Below, piece after piece: positions 1-8,566 of a stretch of DNA of 41,539 bases; the stretch's first letter is position 1, and each line of letters begins with the position of its first letter. The notes beneath the pieces were generated by a model. That model worked only from the letters and a program-made list of their open reading frames with translations, was not told the DNA's origin and did not search any database. The translations under genes and the position numbers were made by a program. The stretch is taken from positions 1 to 41,539 of the IMG/VR virus record IMGVR_UViG_3300031673_000160, one strand, 5' to 3'. Source of the DNA: a virus.

Positions 1-183
1 GGTGTAATGCTTGGTAATCAACAAAATTTTGAAAACCCCGATACGTTATCATGGACATATGTTACGAGAGTCTATTACAAGTCATTAAGTGGAGTTAATA
101 CCATCAGAACAGAATTTTCAAGCATAACATCAGGTACGGTTAGTGTTAAAGATGTTAGCATTGAGATAATTAGAGTATCATAA
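1..183 (+). CDS. C-terminal end of an unidentified, probably virion, protein (partial)
   Basis: The frame is open from the first base of the window to a TAA at 181-183, giving about 60 residues without a visible start, so the gene is cut by the window edge. The fragment is rich in Ser, Thr, Val and Ile with alternating polar/hydrophobic residues (for example WTYVTRVYYKSLSG and SGTVSVKDVSIEIIRVS), which looks like a beta-sandwich end of a structural or fibre protein. It is followed after 11 bases by another gene on the same strand. Function is not recognisable; the virion assignment is an inference from composition and neighbours. Confidence 0.6.
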   Translation, partial: GVMLGNQQNFENPDTLSWTYVTRVYYKSLSGVNTIRTEFSSITSGTVSVKDVSIEIIRVS

Positions 184-194
184 ATTTAAATGAA

Positions 195-914
195 ATGAAA
201 AAATATTTATTAGCATATCAAATAAATGGACAGGCAGTTGGTGTTGATATTCAAACATGGGATAATGCTGATTTGAATGGTAACTCAGCGTTTCAAATAA
301 TATTGTCTGGTACAAGTGTTCCAAGTGGTTATGTCGATATCAGTACAATTACTTATTGGGATAGCTTTGGTGGTATCGTTGCCAATGATTATGCGGTTAT
401 AAAATTTCAAATCAAAGATATTGTAGAATCACTTGGCTGGACGGGTTTAACGAACACCGAAAAAGATTTAGCGATTAAATACTACAGTTATCCCGACCCC
501 ACAACTGCTGTTATTTACTTAATGACAACCAAAGGCTGGTCACAACAACAAGCCGAGGGATTTGTGTTGCAATCATGGCACAAACACCATTTAAAAAATA
601 TTGAAGCATATACGCAGCGATGGAATTACGCCAAATTTACTGTCTTATCATATATTAGTAGATATGATGGCGAAGACCTGTTTAATACCGTTAAACCCCT
701 GATTGATTTATATGTTGAAGTCGGAGTTATTGGTAGAGAATGGGGAGATAATAATGATGGTATTGTTGATTACATATATTCAACATATGGTTTTACGGGG
801 CAAGGACTTGAAGAAAACGGATACACGTTGTTACAAGGTACGTGGGCAGATTTTAAAGCAGCACTGAATGACGTACTTATTTGGGGTATTTATAACATAT
901 ATACTGATTTATAA
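195..914 (+). CDS. Hypothetical protein, 239 aa, possibly virion-associated
   Basis: The protein has no motif I recognise. The first ~90 residues look beta-rich (AYQINGQAVGVDIQTW, GYVDISTITYWD). The remainder is helical and aromatic-rich, with many Trp and Tyr (GWSQQQAEGFVLQSWHKHH and a Tyr-rich C-terminus). There is no signal peptide and no membrane segment. The ATG at 195 is preceded by an A/T-rich leader with no Shine-Dalgarno sequence, as for most genes here. The stop overlaps the next start (TAATG at 912-916), so the two are probably translationally coupled. An accessory structural protein is the most natural reading, but only by neighbourhood. Confidence 0.75.
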   Translation: MKKYLLAYQINGQAVGVDIQTWDNADLNGNSAFQIILSGTSVPSGYVDISTITYWDSFGGIVANDYAVIKFQIKDIVESLGWTGLTNTEKDLAIKYYSYPDPTTAVIYLMTTKGWSQQQAEGFVLQSWHKHHLKNIEAYTQRWNYAKFTVLSYISRYDGEDLFNTVKPLIDLYVEVGVIGREWGDNNDGIVDYIYSTYGFTGQGLEENGYTLLQGTWADFKAALNDVLIWGIYNIYTDL

Positions 915-1171
915 TGGCAAAACAGGAAACAAATTTTTTGGAAATATTATTTCGTAACCTATTAATTGGGACGACTATGTATGATGATGCTGGTACTGCA
1001 TTACTAATTGACGAGTTAAATTATGACCCCGTTATTAAACACGTCTTTATTAAATCGGGTGCTGATACATATAAAATGAGATTGGATAAGAATTACGATT
1101 TCGAAATCAATGCCAATTTTAACAAACTCGTACCAAACAAAGAAAAGATTCACGGTAAACGTGATAGATAA
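914..1171 (+). CDS. Small hypothetical protein, 85 aa
   Basis: This short soluble protein starts inside the stop codon of the previous gene (TAATG), which supports both the start and coupled expression. The N-terminal half has an amphipathic stretch (FLEILFRNLLIGT). The C-terminal half is charged and ends in a basic tail (EKIHGKRDR). No domain is recognised. It is flanked by a probable structural gene and a small membrane protein. Confidence 0.65.
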   Translation: MAKQETNFLEILFRNLLIGTTMYDDAGTALLIDELNYDPVIKHVFIKSGADTYKMRLDKNYDFEINANFNKLVPNKEKIHGKRDR

Positions 1172-1173
1172 TC

Positions 1174-1182
1174 GTATTTAAT
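1174..1182 (+). promoter_or_regulatory. Weak variant of the GTATTTATA motif (GTATTTAAT)
   Basis: GTATTTAAT lies 13 bases before the start of the membrane-protein gene at 1196. It is the same distance and context as the stronger GTATTTATA copies but differs at position 8-9, so it may be a weak phage promoter or chance in AT-rich DNA. Confidence 0.25.
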
Positions 1183-1195
1183 TAAAACCGAAACA

Positions 1196-1582
1196 ATGAC
1201 AGAATTTTTTACAATATTATTCGGAGACTATTCATTTGCACAATTATTAGCATTTGTGGTTTTTTTCATAATTGGATACGTTATATATGGTTTAACTGAA
1301 ACCAGTGGACGTGATAGACTTGGTACAAATACACCTAAAAAATGGAATTGGAAGTTCTGGTTTAACGATAACTGGCGCAGGTATTTAACCACAATATTAT
1401 GTACATTTGTGCTTTTCAGATTTTATTCTGAATTAAGTGGACATCCATTTGGTAATTTTGATGCGGTTTCATTTGGTCTTATTGGTGATGGTGTAGCTGC
1501 AACAATAAAGAAAAGAATTAAAGGAATCGGTGCTGATAGAGAAAAATTAATGGCAGAAATGACAGACGAAGAAAAAGGATAA
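1196..1582 (+). CDS. Small membrane protein, holin candidate
   Basis: The 128-residue protein has a clear transmembrane segment at about residues 14-34 (QLLAFVVFFIIGYVIYGL). A second follows at about 63-78 (YLTTILCTFVLFRF), and there is a weaker hydrophobic stretch at 85-104 (FGLIGDGVAATI). A basic, Trp-rich loop (KKWNWKFWFNDNWRR) separates the first two and a charged tail ends in EEKG. Small size, two or three membrane passes and a charged tail are typical of phage holins, but no holin family signature is recognised and no endolysin is visible beside it. The stop overlaps the next start (TAATG). Confidence 0.65.
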   Translation: MTEFFTILFGDYSFAQLLAFVVFFIIGYVIYGLTETSGRDRLGTNTPKKWNWKFWFNDNWRRYLTTILCTFVLFRFYSELSGHPFGNFDAVSFGLIGDGVAATIKKRIKGIGADREKLMAEMTDEEKG

Positions 1583-1998
1583 TGGATTACAGCACATTTA
1601 ATATTAACAACTTTTTCATAAAGAAAGACAGCACGCTTCCCGAATTGAAATATCCACTGACGCAACATACGATGGAGCAATACGATATCACTCCTGACAT
1701 GTTGGAAAACGTTGGTGTGACATTCTCGATGCAGGAAGCCGACACAGGCATATATCGCATCGCCAACATTGCTGCAAATCTTGTTGTTAATAATAACAGA
1801 CCTGAATATCCTGACGAGGTTCAGTACACACTCATGTACAGATTTAAATTACCACAGACGGCAAAGGCTGGAAGATATCTGGGTGAATTCAAACTCGATT
1901 TTTTAGGAAATGAGAATTGTGGTAAAATAACTTTACCTACTCAGAGTCAGATAAATATACAGATTTCTGATGGAATCACAAAAACTACTGTGGTTTAG
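1582..1998 (+). CDS. Hypothetical protein, 138 aa, beta-rich
   Basis: It starts inside the upstream stop (TAATG). The sequence alternates like a beta-sandwich. The second half has a pattern of the kind 'YTLMYRFKLP...GRYLGEFKLDFLG...KITLP...INIQIS', reminiscent of accessory baseplate or tail proteins that cap with a jelly-roll-like fold. That resemblance is an impression only. The gene ends with one of just two TAG stops in the window, and that stop directly abuts a Bacteroidota-type promoter, so it closes a transcription unit although no hairpin terminator is seen. Confidence 0.7.
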   Translation: MDYSTFNINNFFIKKDSTLPELKYPLTQHTMEQYDITPDMLENVGVTFSMQEADTGIYRIANIAANLVVNNNRPEYPDEVQYTLMYRFKLPQTAKAGRYLGEFKLDFLGNENCGKITLPTQSQINIQISDGITKTTVV

Positions 1999-2028
1999 TT
2001 GACAATTTAATTATTTTCATTATCTTTG
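1999..2028 (+). promoter_or_regulatory. Bacteroidota-type promoter (TTG-N19-TAnnTTTG) before the helicase gene
   Basis: TTGACA begins at 1999. Exactly 19 bases separate the TTG from TATCTTTG (2021-2028), a perfect match to the TAnnTTTG -7 element used by the main sigma factor of Bacteroidota. The expected transcription start lies a few bases on, leaving a leader of roughly 10-15 bases before the ATG at 2046. It is probably read by host RNA polymerase early in infection. Confidence 0.65.
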
Positions 2029-2045
2029 TTGCATATCAAATAATT

Positions 2046-3848
2046 ATGCAAGAAATAATTTTCGTGGTGCACTGCGAGAGAATTCGAAGAAGACAATGGT
2101 ATTATCTTAGATTCCCAATTAACGACCAATTAATTCAGAGATTAAAAAATCTTCCAGAAGAAAGTCGTAAGTGGAATGCCAGTATGATATGTTGGGAAGT
2201 TAGTGTTGCATCACTATTTGCTTTAATTAAAAGATATAGGGATTCTAAAAAAATTCATTTCGATTTTGGAAATGAAGACAGTCGTAAAATCTTCATTGAG
2301 CAAATCAAGAAAGTCGAAATTGCTGAAGAGGAAAAGCGCAAATTCATTGCCGACCTCAATATCAAAAAAGAACATTGGGTCAGGTATAAGCAAGAACTGG
2401 AAAACACTTATGTGGATTACAGCGAGAAAATGCATGCGTTACTGAAAGAAGGTGTTAAACTATACCCCCATCAGATTGTCGCTGCGATGTTTATGAATGT
2501 CACACGTAACACGTTGATTTCCCATGAAATGGGTTTGGGTAAAACTCTTAGTGCCATTCTTTACGTTGAAATGAACGGTTTTGAAAAGGTTTTTGTCATC
2601 ACACCGAATTCCCTGAAATTCAATTTTTATGGTGAAGTCCAGAAATTTACAAATAGCACCGCACATATCGTAAATTGGAAAAAGAATAGTTGTGGTATCG
2701 AAGAAGCTAAGTATGTTATTGTTAATTACGATTTCTTTAATCCCAAAAATACTAAAGACAAGAAATTCATTAGTAAATGGAAGAAATTAGGTGTTGATGT
2801 GATTGATATAGTTATTTGTGATGAAAGCAGTAAATTAAAAAATACCAAAGCCAATACTTATAAGAATTTCAAGAGTACGTTTAGAAAATCTTTATTTAGA
2901 AATGAAAAAATCAGTAAGATTTTCTTATCAGGAACACCTGCACCTAATAGAGCACATGAATTATATACTGTTCTGAATCAGATATCAGATGTTGATTTTG
3001 CCACAAAGAAATATTTTCAAGAATATTATTGTGGTATGACTCGTGATGGTGATGGTTGGGGTTATGTTGTGGATACGATGGCACAGAAACTCGAAGAACT
3101 TTATCATAAAATTGCCCCATTCACACATAGAAAGCGTAAATTCGAAGTTCTAACAGACCTTCCAGATAAAACGTATCAACGTATTATATTGGAAATGACT
3201 GATGACGAGCAGAGAATTTATGATGAAATCGAAGCAGGTGTTGCTAATGAGTTCGTTGAGAACCCCAATGGTAATCCGTTGACAATAATGATTAGATTAA
3301 GACAGTATCTTGCACTTGTTAAGGTACAACACGTTATCGAACTAATTGAAAACGTATTTGAAACTGGTGAAAAGGTTTTGGTGGTGGATTTTTTCAAAGA
3401 CAGTCTATATCAGTTAAAAGAAAAACTTGGTGATGTCGTGGCATTACATACTGGTGACCAGAGTGTTGAAGAACGTGCTGAACTCGTGAAGACGTTCCAA
3501 GACCCTAATAGTGCAATTAAAGGATTTCTGGGTAGTATTCAGACTTGTAACTATGGACTTACTCTTACTGCTGCAAGTAAATTATTCATTATGACACTTC
3601 CGTATAGCGTAGGCGACTACGACCAAGTTAGCGATAGACTTCATCGTATAGGTCAGAAATCTGCTGTTAATATCTATGCATTAATATTCCCCGACACTAT
3701 TGATGATTACGTATTCTCTGCAATTGAGAATAAACGTAAGGAAATTCTAAAGGTTATTGATAACGAAGATTATTCATCAAATGTGAGCGAATCGGTATTA
3801 AGTGAAGTAATTAAAAAAATTAAGGAGAAGCATGGGAAGCAGTTATAA
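2046..3848 (+). CDS. SNF2-family superfamily 2 helicase / DNA translocase
   Basis: This 600-residue protein should be an ATP-driven double-stranded-DNA translocase or fork-remodelling helicase. Visible SF2 motifs in order are Walker A HEMGLGKT at about 160-167, motif II DESS (ICDESSKLKN) at about 259-262, motif III SGTPAPN at about 295-301, and the motif VI region DRLHRIGQ at about 530-537. DRLHRIGQ is typical of SNF2 proteins. The first ~65 residues (Arg/Trp/Tyr-rich, with RKWNASMICWEV) resemble the small HARP-like DNA-binding module of SMARCAL1-type enzymes. Length is normal for a compact phage SNF2 protein. It leads the operon with the DNA polymerase, and a role in replication-fork restart or recombination, analogous to T4 UvsW, is inferred. 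Confidence 0.93.
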   Translation: MQEIIFVVHCERIRRRQWYYLRFPINDQLIQRLKNLPEESRKWNASMICWEVSVASLFALIKRYRDSKKIHFDFGNEDSRKIFIEQIKKVEIAEEEKRKFIADLNIKKEHWVRYKQELENTYVDYSEKMHALLKEGVKLYPHQIVAAMFMNVTRNTLISHEMGLGKTLSAILYVEMNGFEKVFVITPNSLKFNFYGEVQKFTNSTAHIVNWKKNSCGIEEAKYVIVNYDFFNPKNTKDKKFISKWKKLGVDVIDIVICDESSKLKNTKANTYKNFKSTFRKSLFRNEKISKIFLSGTPAPNRAHELYTVLNQISDVDFATKKYFQEYYCGMTRDGDGWGYVVDTMAQKLEELYHKIAPFTHRKRKFEVLTDLPDKTYQRIILEMTDDEQRIYDEIEAGVANEFVENPNGNPLTIMIRLRQYLALVKVQHVIELIENVFETGEKVLVVDFFKDSLYQLKEKLGDVVALHTGDQSVEERAELVKTFQDPNSAIKGFLGSIQTCNYGLTLTAASKLFIMTLPYSVGDYDQVSDRLHRIGQKSAVNIYALIFPDTIDDYVFSAIENKRKEILKVIDNEDYSSNVSESVLSEVIKKIKEKHGKQL

Positions 3849-4191
3849 ATGGAGTATGAATCCGTTTCGAGATTTTTTATTCAGTTCGATACTGATGGGT
3901 ACTGATATCACAAATAAAGAACATGAAGCCGACATTTATGTTGGTTTTGTCACAATTTTAGAGTATTTTGTGCCAAACAACGATGCCCAATATCTGGATT
4001 TTGAAATCGGAAATAAAGATAATTATTTTAAAGTTGTTGCAAAAAATGCAATAACAGCACTCTGGTTGTCAGGAGTTTTCCCTGATAATCCCAAACAGGT
4101 GTTGGAAACCAATGAATTTATATTTGAAAATCTAAAATATAAATTTAATGTCAAAACAAAGAAGTTAAGTTATAGACAAATAAGAAAATAG
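3832..4191 (+). CDS. Hypothetical protein between helicase and polymerase, 119 aa
   Basis: The ATG at 3832 is preceded by AAGGAG, one of the few clear Shine-Dalgarno sequences in the window, and overlaps the helicase gene by 17 bases. The protein is soluble, aromatic-rich and acidic in the middle (DAQYLDFEIGNKDNYF), with a basic end (KLSYRQIRK). No family is recognised. It is locked between helicase and polymerase (one-base gap to the next start), so a replication accessory role is plausible but not shown. Confidence 0.75.
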   Translation: MGSSYKWSMNPFRDFLFSSILMGTDITNKEHEADIYVGFVTILEYFVPNNDAQYLDFEIGNKDNYFKVVAKNAITALWLSGVFPDNPKQVLETNEFIFENLKYKFNVKTKKLSYRQIRK

Positions 4192-4192
4192 T

Positions 4193-7100
4193 ATGGATAA
4201 ACACAAGGTTTTAGGTGAAATCAAAGGATTTCTTGAGGGTTATAATAACGATATTAAGTATCTGGTAAATGTCGAAACCGACCCAAGAACCGATATTGCT
4301 GAATGTGTGATACATGAGCCGAAACAGAAACCGAGAATCGAAAATATCAGATATCTACCTTTCATGTATATGAAGGATTTATCGAGACTTGGTAGAGATT
4401 TATATCCAGACAAAGACGAATCATATATTGAAAGTAAGAGAATTAAGTATGGTATCAAAATCACTAAATTAAAAACTGGTAACCAGAAAAGATTACTTGA
4501 TGGCTACTGCTATAAGTTAACAAGCCATAGGTGTTATAACGATATCGTTAATTATGTGCGAGACGGTGGAATCGACCCATATGAAAAACTAAGTGATGAA
4601 GACGGTAATTTTGTGCGAGACGAAAAAGGTAAACTCGTTTATAAAAATCGTGATATATTCCATTCTCCCCGTACCACTGAACAGTTCTTTATCTCAACAC
4701 AATCAAGACTTTATAAAGGTTATGAACAATATAGGGATGTTCATCGTTTGACATTCGACATCGAGACAACTGCTTTACGTTATCAGATTGGCAGAATGTT
4801 TGCTATTGGTGTCAGGGACAATAGGGGGTTTGAGACCATATTAGAAGTCGATAAACTTAATGATGACGAAGCCGAAATCAGATTGATTCAGGATTTCTTT
4901 AATCTAATCGACTATATCAGACCTGCCGTTATTTTGGGACATAATTCCGAGACTTTTGACTTTGATTTCATCTTAGGCAGAGCAGGTATTCTTGAAATGG
5001 ATTTAACTAAAGTTCCAAACGGACTTAAAGAAGGTATGTTGTTGAAAAGAAGAGGAAATACCAGTGTTAAGTACGGCAATACCACTGATAAATATACTGC
5101 CACTGAAATGTGGGGTTATTCTATTATCGACACAATCCATGCAGCGAAACGAACTGCTGCCGTTAACAGTGACTTGAAATCAACAGGTTTGAAATACGTT
5201 GCGAAATTCGAGAACTTTGCCAGAGAAAATCGAACCTATATTAAAGGTGAAGACAACGACATCGGCAGATACTATAACGAAAACAAGGTGTTTTTAATTA
5301 ACGAGAAGAACGAATATGTTGAAATTCCCGATGAATATCAAGATGTTGCGAAGAATCTGTACCGACTTCAAGCCAATAAAGATACTATAACTGCCGACCA
5401 ACATAAAGTATATAGAAATAAATTTCTTGACGAGAATAAATATTTTGTCACTTGGTATAAGGAAAATTGTATTGAGAAAAATCTCACAACGTTTATCGGT
5501 GGTAAGAAACTCGTGAAGCAGTACCTGCTTGATGACCTCTGGGAAACCGAACAGGTTGATGAACTCTATAACCAGTCATCATTCATGCTTGCCAAAATCG
5601 TTCCAACCACGTATCAACGTATCTGTACAATGGGTACTGCAAGTATCTGGAATCTTCTGCTTACCGCATGGAGTTATGAAAATGACTTGGCTATTCCGAT
5701 TCCCGATAAATATATGAAGTTTGGTGGTGGTCTGGCAAGAACCTACAAAAAGGGATATAATACGAAACTTATCAAAATTGACTACGCCAGTCTTTATCCA
5801 ATGATTCAATTAACCGATGATGTATTCCCGATATTCGATATCACTGGTGTTATGAAGAAATTCTTGTTGTACATGACAACTACTCGTAACATCTATAAGA
5901 AAATGGGTAGTGGTGCTAAATTGGATGTTGAAGAGGTTGGGTTATTGAAACAACTTGACCCTGAAGTACATGTTAGATATATTAATAATCTCTTGAGTTC
6001 CGAAGATGTTGCGATGTTCAAGGTTAAGCAATTACCTATTAAGATTCTAAACAACTCTCTTTATGGTGCGTTGGGTTCACATATTAGTTTTAACTGGTCT
6101 GATAACGTTTGTGCAGCAAGAATTACCAGTGTGGCACGTATTCAGTTGAGACATGCAATTTATTGGTTTTCACAATTCGGTTGTCTCGCATTACTTGCCG
6201 TAACTGATGGTGTTAACTTCAAAATACCTGACAGCACTAATATCAAGGTGAGTAATGAGGGAATAAGTGAGGGAACAACTGAGGGATTAATTGAAGAAAT
6301 GTGGCAATACGGTGGAAAAACAGGTATAGGAGCACTCATTGAATTATTTAATGAAACCGAAATGCCGAAACCATATATGAGTGTTGATGATGATGGTGAA
6401 AGTGTTAGTTGTTTGAACCTTGCCAGAATTAATTATGCCACACTTTCACTGGTTGAAGATAAGAAGAGTGGTAAAATGAAAGAAAAAATCAAATTAACTG
6501 GTAACACAATTAAATCCAAAGTGATGCCAGAATATATTGAAGAGTTTATTGATAAAGGTCTTGAACTTATTCTTCATGGTAAAGGTAGGGAGTTCGTTGA
6601 GTATTATTATAGTTATGCGGAAGACATTAGATACATGCAAGTGCCGTTGAAGAAAATAGCAAGTAAAAGTAGAATGAAACAAACACTTGCCAATTATAAA
6701 AAGAGAGGTAAGGATAAGAATGGCAGGGAAAAGGGTAAACAAGCACATATGGAGTTACTGATTCGAAAACGTGAGAAACTCGCATTGGAACTTTTTGAAA
6801 AACACAAAATCGAATTGGGTTTCGATAATCCCGAAAAAGAACCGAAAAAAATTGATGATGTAATGAAAGCCGTCATCAATTACATGCCACCACCACCCGA
6901 ATTAGATAGCACAGTATATTATGTAAATACTGGATATATGAAATCTCACGGTGACACCAAGGATGATGTTAAAGATAAGGAAACTGGTGAATTAAGATAT
7001 GGTTCTACATTAATTAGTAGTGAAGATTTACAGGAAAACCCCAATATGACAGGCACATATAATTATGAAAAATATCTTGCTGCTTTTAATAAGAGAGTTG

Positions 7101-7867
7101 AGACGATTCTCGTGGGATTCGACCCAGAGGTTATAAAGAAAATACCAGTAAAAATTATTAAGAAGGGTGAAAATGCTGGTGATTTAAAGAAGGGTGAATT
7201 CAGTCCGTTAAAAAATGAATTAGAACTTAAAAGTTTCGACCTTGATGACTTCGATGAAAGTATGCATTTGGAAGAAATAGAGGTTGATTTCTGGAATAGA
7301 ACAGGATATGACCCAAGACTGGTTTGGAACGGTTTTAAAATGCGTGACGACTACCGTGTTCATTACGAAATATATGAAAATGCCCTGAATTTCTTGAATA
7401 ACAAAATGATTAAAACCAATAAACCATGCATCAAATCAATAAATGATAAATATCAAGACGGTGATTTGGTTCTGATTAAAGATGGTAGTGAATATCATGT
7501 CGGTGCATATAATGGGGTTTATTTACAGATTGTCAGAGACAACGTTGATATTCCCAAGAGTGAATTGGAATTGGAACTCGACAGAATCCAAGAAGAACAT
7601 CAGAATAAAATCGAGTCATTGGAAGCCAGTGAGTTAACGACTAAAACTGATAGAGATATTTTTCTTGAAGCACAAGCTAAGAAACAATCAATGTATTTCA
7701 AGGAATTTAAACAGACTTTCAGTCTTGACTTAACATATACTATGGAGAAATTATTTACTGATATTCCTGAAGCAAAAGGAGCGTTTGAGATATTTGTAAT
7801 AAATGCCGATAATGCTGTTGATGAAGAAGCAAGTGAATATTTGGATGTTGATGATGGTTCATATTAA
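4193..7867 (+). CDS. Family B DNA polymerase with 3'-5' exonuclease
   Basis: This is the replicative DNA polymerase. The exonuclease domain shows Exo I FDIET at about 188-192, Exo II around HNSETFDFDF (250-259) and an Exo III-like YLLDD at about 444-448. The polymerase domain shows motif A DYASLYP (530-536) and motif B KILNNSLYG (617-625). Motif C is AVTDGVNF (669-676) instead of the usual xDTDSxxx. The catalytic second Asp is kept (D672) while the first Asp position is Val. The thumb region is recognisable near VYYVNTG (~900). At 1224 residues it is about 300 longer than T4 gp43, with an acidic C-terminal extension from ~1020 onward. It is coupled to the helicase operon and probably made early. 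Confidence 0.95.
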   Translation: MDKHKVLGEIKGFLEGYNNDIKYLVNVETDPRTDIAECVIHEPKQKPRIENIRYLPFMYMKDLSRLGRDLYPDKDESYIESKRIKYGIKITKLKTGNQKRLLDGYCYKLTSHRCYNDIVNYVRDGGIDPYEKLSDEDGNFVRDEKGKLVYKNRDIFHSPRTTEQFFISTQSRLYKGYEQYRDVHRLTFDIETTALRYQIGRMFAIGVRDNRGFETILEVDKLNDDEAEIRLIQDFFNLIDYIRPAVILGHNSETFDFDFILGRAGILEMDLTKVPNGLKEGMLLKRRGNTSVKYGNTTDKYTATEMWGYSIIDTIHAAKRTAAVNSDLKSTGLKYVAKFENFARENRTYIKGEDNDIGRYYNENKVFLINEKNEYVEIPDEYQDVAKNLYRLQANKDTITADQHKVYRNKFLDENKYFVTWYKENCIEKNLTTFIGGKKLVKQYLLDDLWETEQVDELYNQSSFMLAKIVPTTYQRICTMGTASIWNLLLTAWSYENDLAIPIPDKYMKFGGGLARTYKKGYNTKLIKIDYASLYPMIQLTDDVFPIFDITGVMKKFLLYMTTTRNIYKKMGSGAKLDVEEVGLLKQLDPEVHVRYINNLLSSEDVAMFKVKQLPIKILNNSLYGALGSHISFNWSDNVCAARITSVARIQLRHAIYWFSQFGCLALLAVTDGVNFKIPDSTNIKVSNEGISEGTTEGLIEEMWQYGGKTGIGALIELFNETEMPKPYMSVDDDGESVSCLNLARINYATLSLVEDKKSGKMKEKIKLTGNTIKSKVMPEYIEEFIDKGLELILHGKGREFVEYYYSYAEDIRYMQVPLKKIASKSRMKQTLANYKKRGKDKNGREKGKQAHMELLIRKREKLALELFEKHKIELGFDNPEKEPKKIDDVMKAVINYMPPPPELDSTVYYVNTGYMKSHGDTKDDVKDKETGELRYGSTLISSEDLQENPNMTGTYNYEKYLAAFNKRVETILVGFDPEVIKKIPVKIIKKGENAGDLKKGEFSPLKNELELKSFDLDDFDESMHLEEIEVDFWNRTGYDPRLVWNGFKMRDDYRVHYEIYENALNFLNNKMIKTNKPCIKSINDKYQDGDLVLIKDGSEYHVGAYNGVYLQIVRDNVDIPKSELELELDRIQEEHQNKIESLEASELTTKTDRDIFLEAQAKKQSMYFKEFKQTFSLDLTYTMEKLFTDIPEAKGAFEIFVINADNAVDEEASEYLDVDDGSY

Positions 7868-7876
7868 TATTAAGAA

Positions 7877-7885
7877 GTATTTATA
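7877..7885 (+). promoter_or_regulatory. GTATTTATA phage promoter candidate
   Basis: GTATTTATA sits 15 bases before the start of the gene at 7901, just past the polymerase stop. Same motif and spacing as eleven other sites in the window. Confidence 0.55.
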
Positions 7886-7900
7886 TGAAAACATGCCATC

Positions 7901-8566
7901 ATGAAGTTAAAAAAGAAAGATTTACTCGAAATAATTGATAGTAATGGAGAGTTAATTGGGAATACCGATATACCCACAGTTGATGCTAATGCTGATACTC
8001 AAGCAAGTAATACCAGTGACTATAATCAGAAAATAGGTACTCAGCCATTCCGATATGATATGTTGGGTCGTTTCGGCTTTACATTGATGCCTTTTATGGA
8101 AGGCGTTGATAAACATCAGGGTCAGGCTGAATTGGAAAATGATTTAGTTGACCTGTTGAATGACAGATATGTTGAACTCCTTAGTCATTATTATAGAAAT
8201 CCTCAAAAAGTCAAATCAGATTACCGAAAATATAGTGCCGATAAGGAAGTTGGTGAAGAAGCAACGAAACATAGTGTTATTTGGGCAGATAAAATCCTTA
8301 AAATACTTGAGAAACATTTCGGAAACGCATTTAATAATCTCGATGAAAGACTCAAAACCCTTGACGAGCAATTTCATGAAAATATTGCCGAAGGAAAAGT
8401 TGTTGAAGACAAAATGGTTGACCGAAAAGAAGATGAAATGTCAACTAAAACCGAGGACGGTGAGGTAAGGGAAAAGAAACTCGAAAAAATTGCTGGTCTA
8501 ATTAATAAATTGGAGAAGAAGGATATTGATAAACTAATTAATTTATTGGAGAAGAAGAATGGCTAA
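7901..8566 (+). CDS. Hypothetical coiled-coil protein, 221 aa
   Basis: No family is recognised. Residues ~1-50 are polar and probably disordered (many Asn, Thr, Asp, Ser). Residues ~50-130 are helical (LENDLVDLLNDRYVELLSHYY). The C-terminal third is strongly charged, with heptad-like Leu/Ile spacing ending in LEKKDIDKLINLLEKKNG, suggesting a coiled coil. The gene follows a GTATTTATA motif, so it is probably the first gene of a phage-promoter transcript. It overlaps the next gene by 8 bases, suggesting co-translation with the Nudix fusion. Confidence 0.75.
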   Translation: MKLKKKDLLEIIDSNGELIGNTDIPTVDANADTQASNTSDYNQKIGTQPFRYDMLGRFGFTLMPFMEGVDKHQGQAELENDLVDLLNDRYVELLSHYYRNPQKVKSDYRKYSADKEVGEEATKHSVIWADKILKILEKHFGNAFNNLDERLKTLDEQFHENIAEGKVVEDKMVDRKEDEMSTKTEDGEVREKKLEKIAGLINKLEKKDIDKLINLLEKKNG

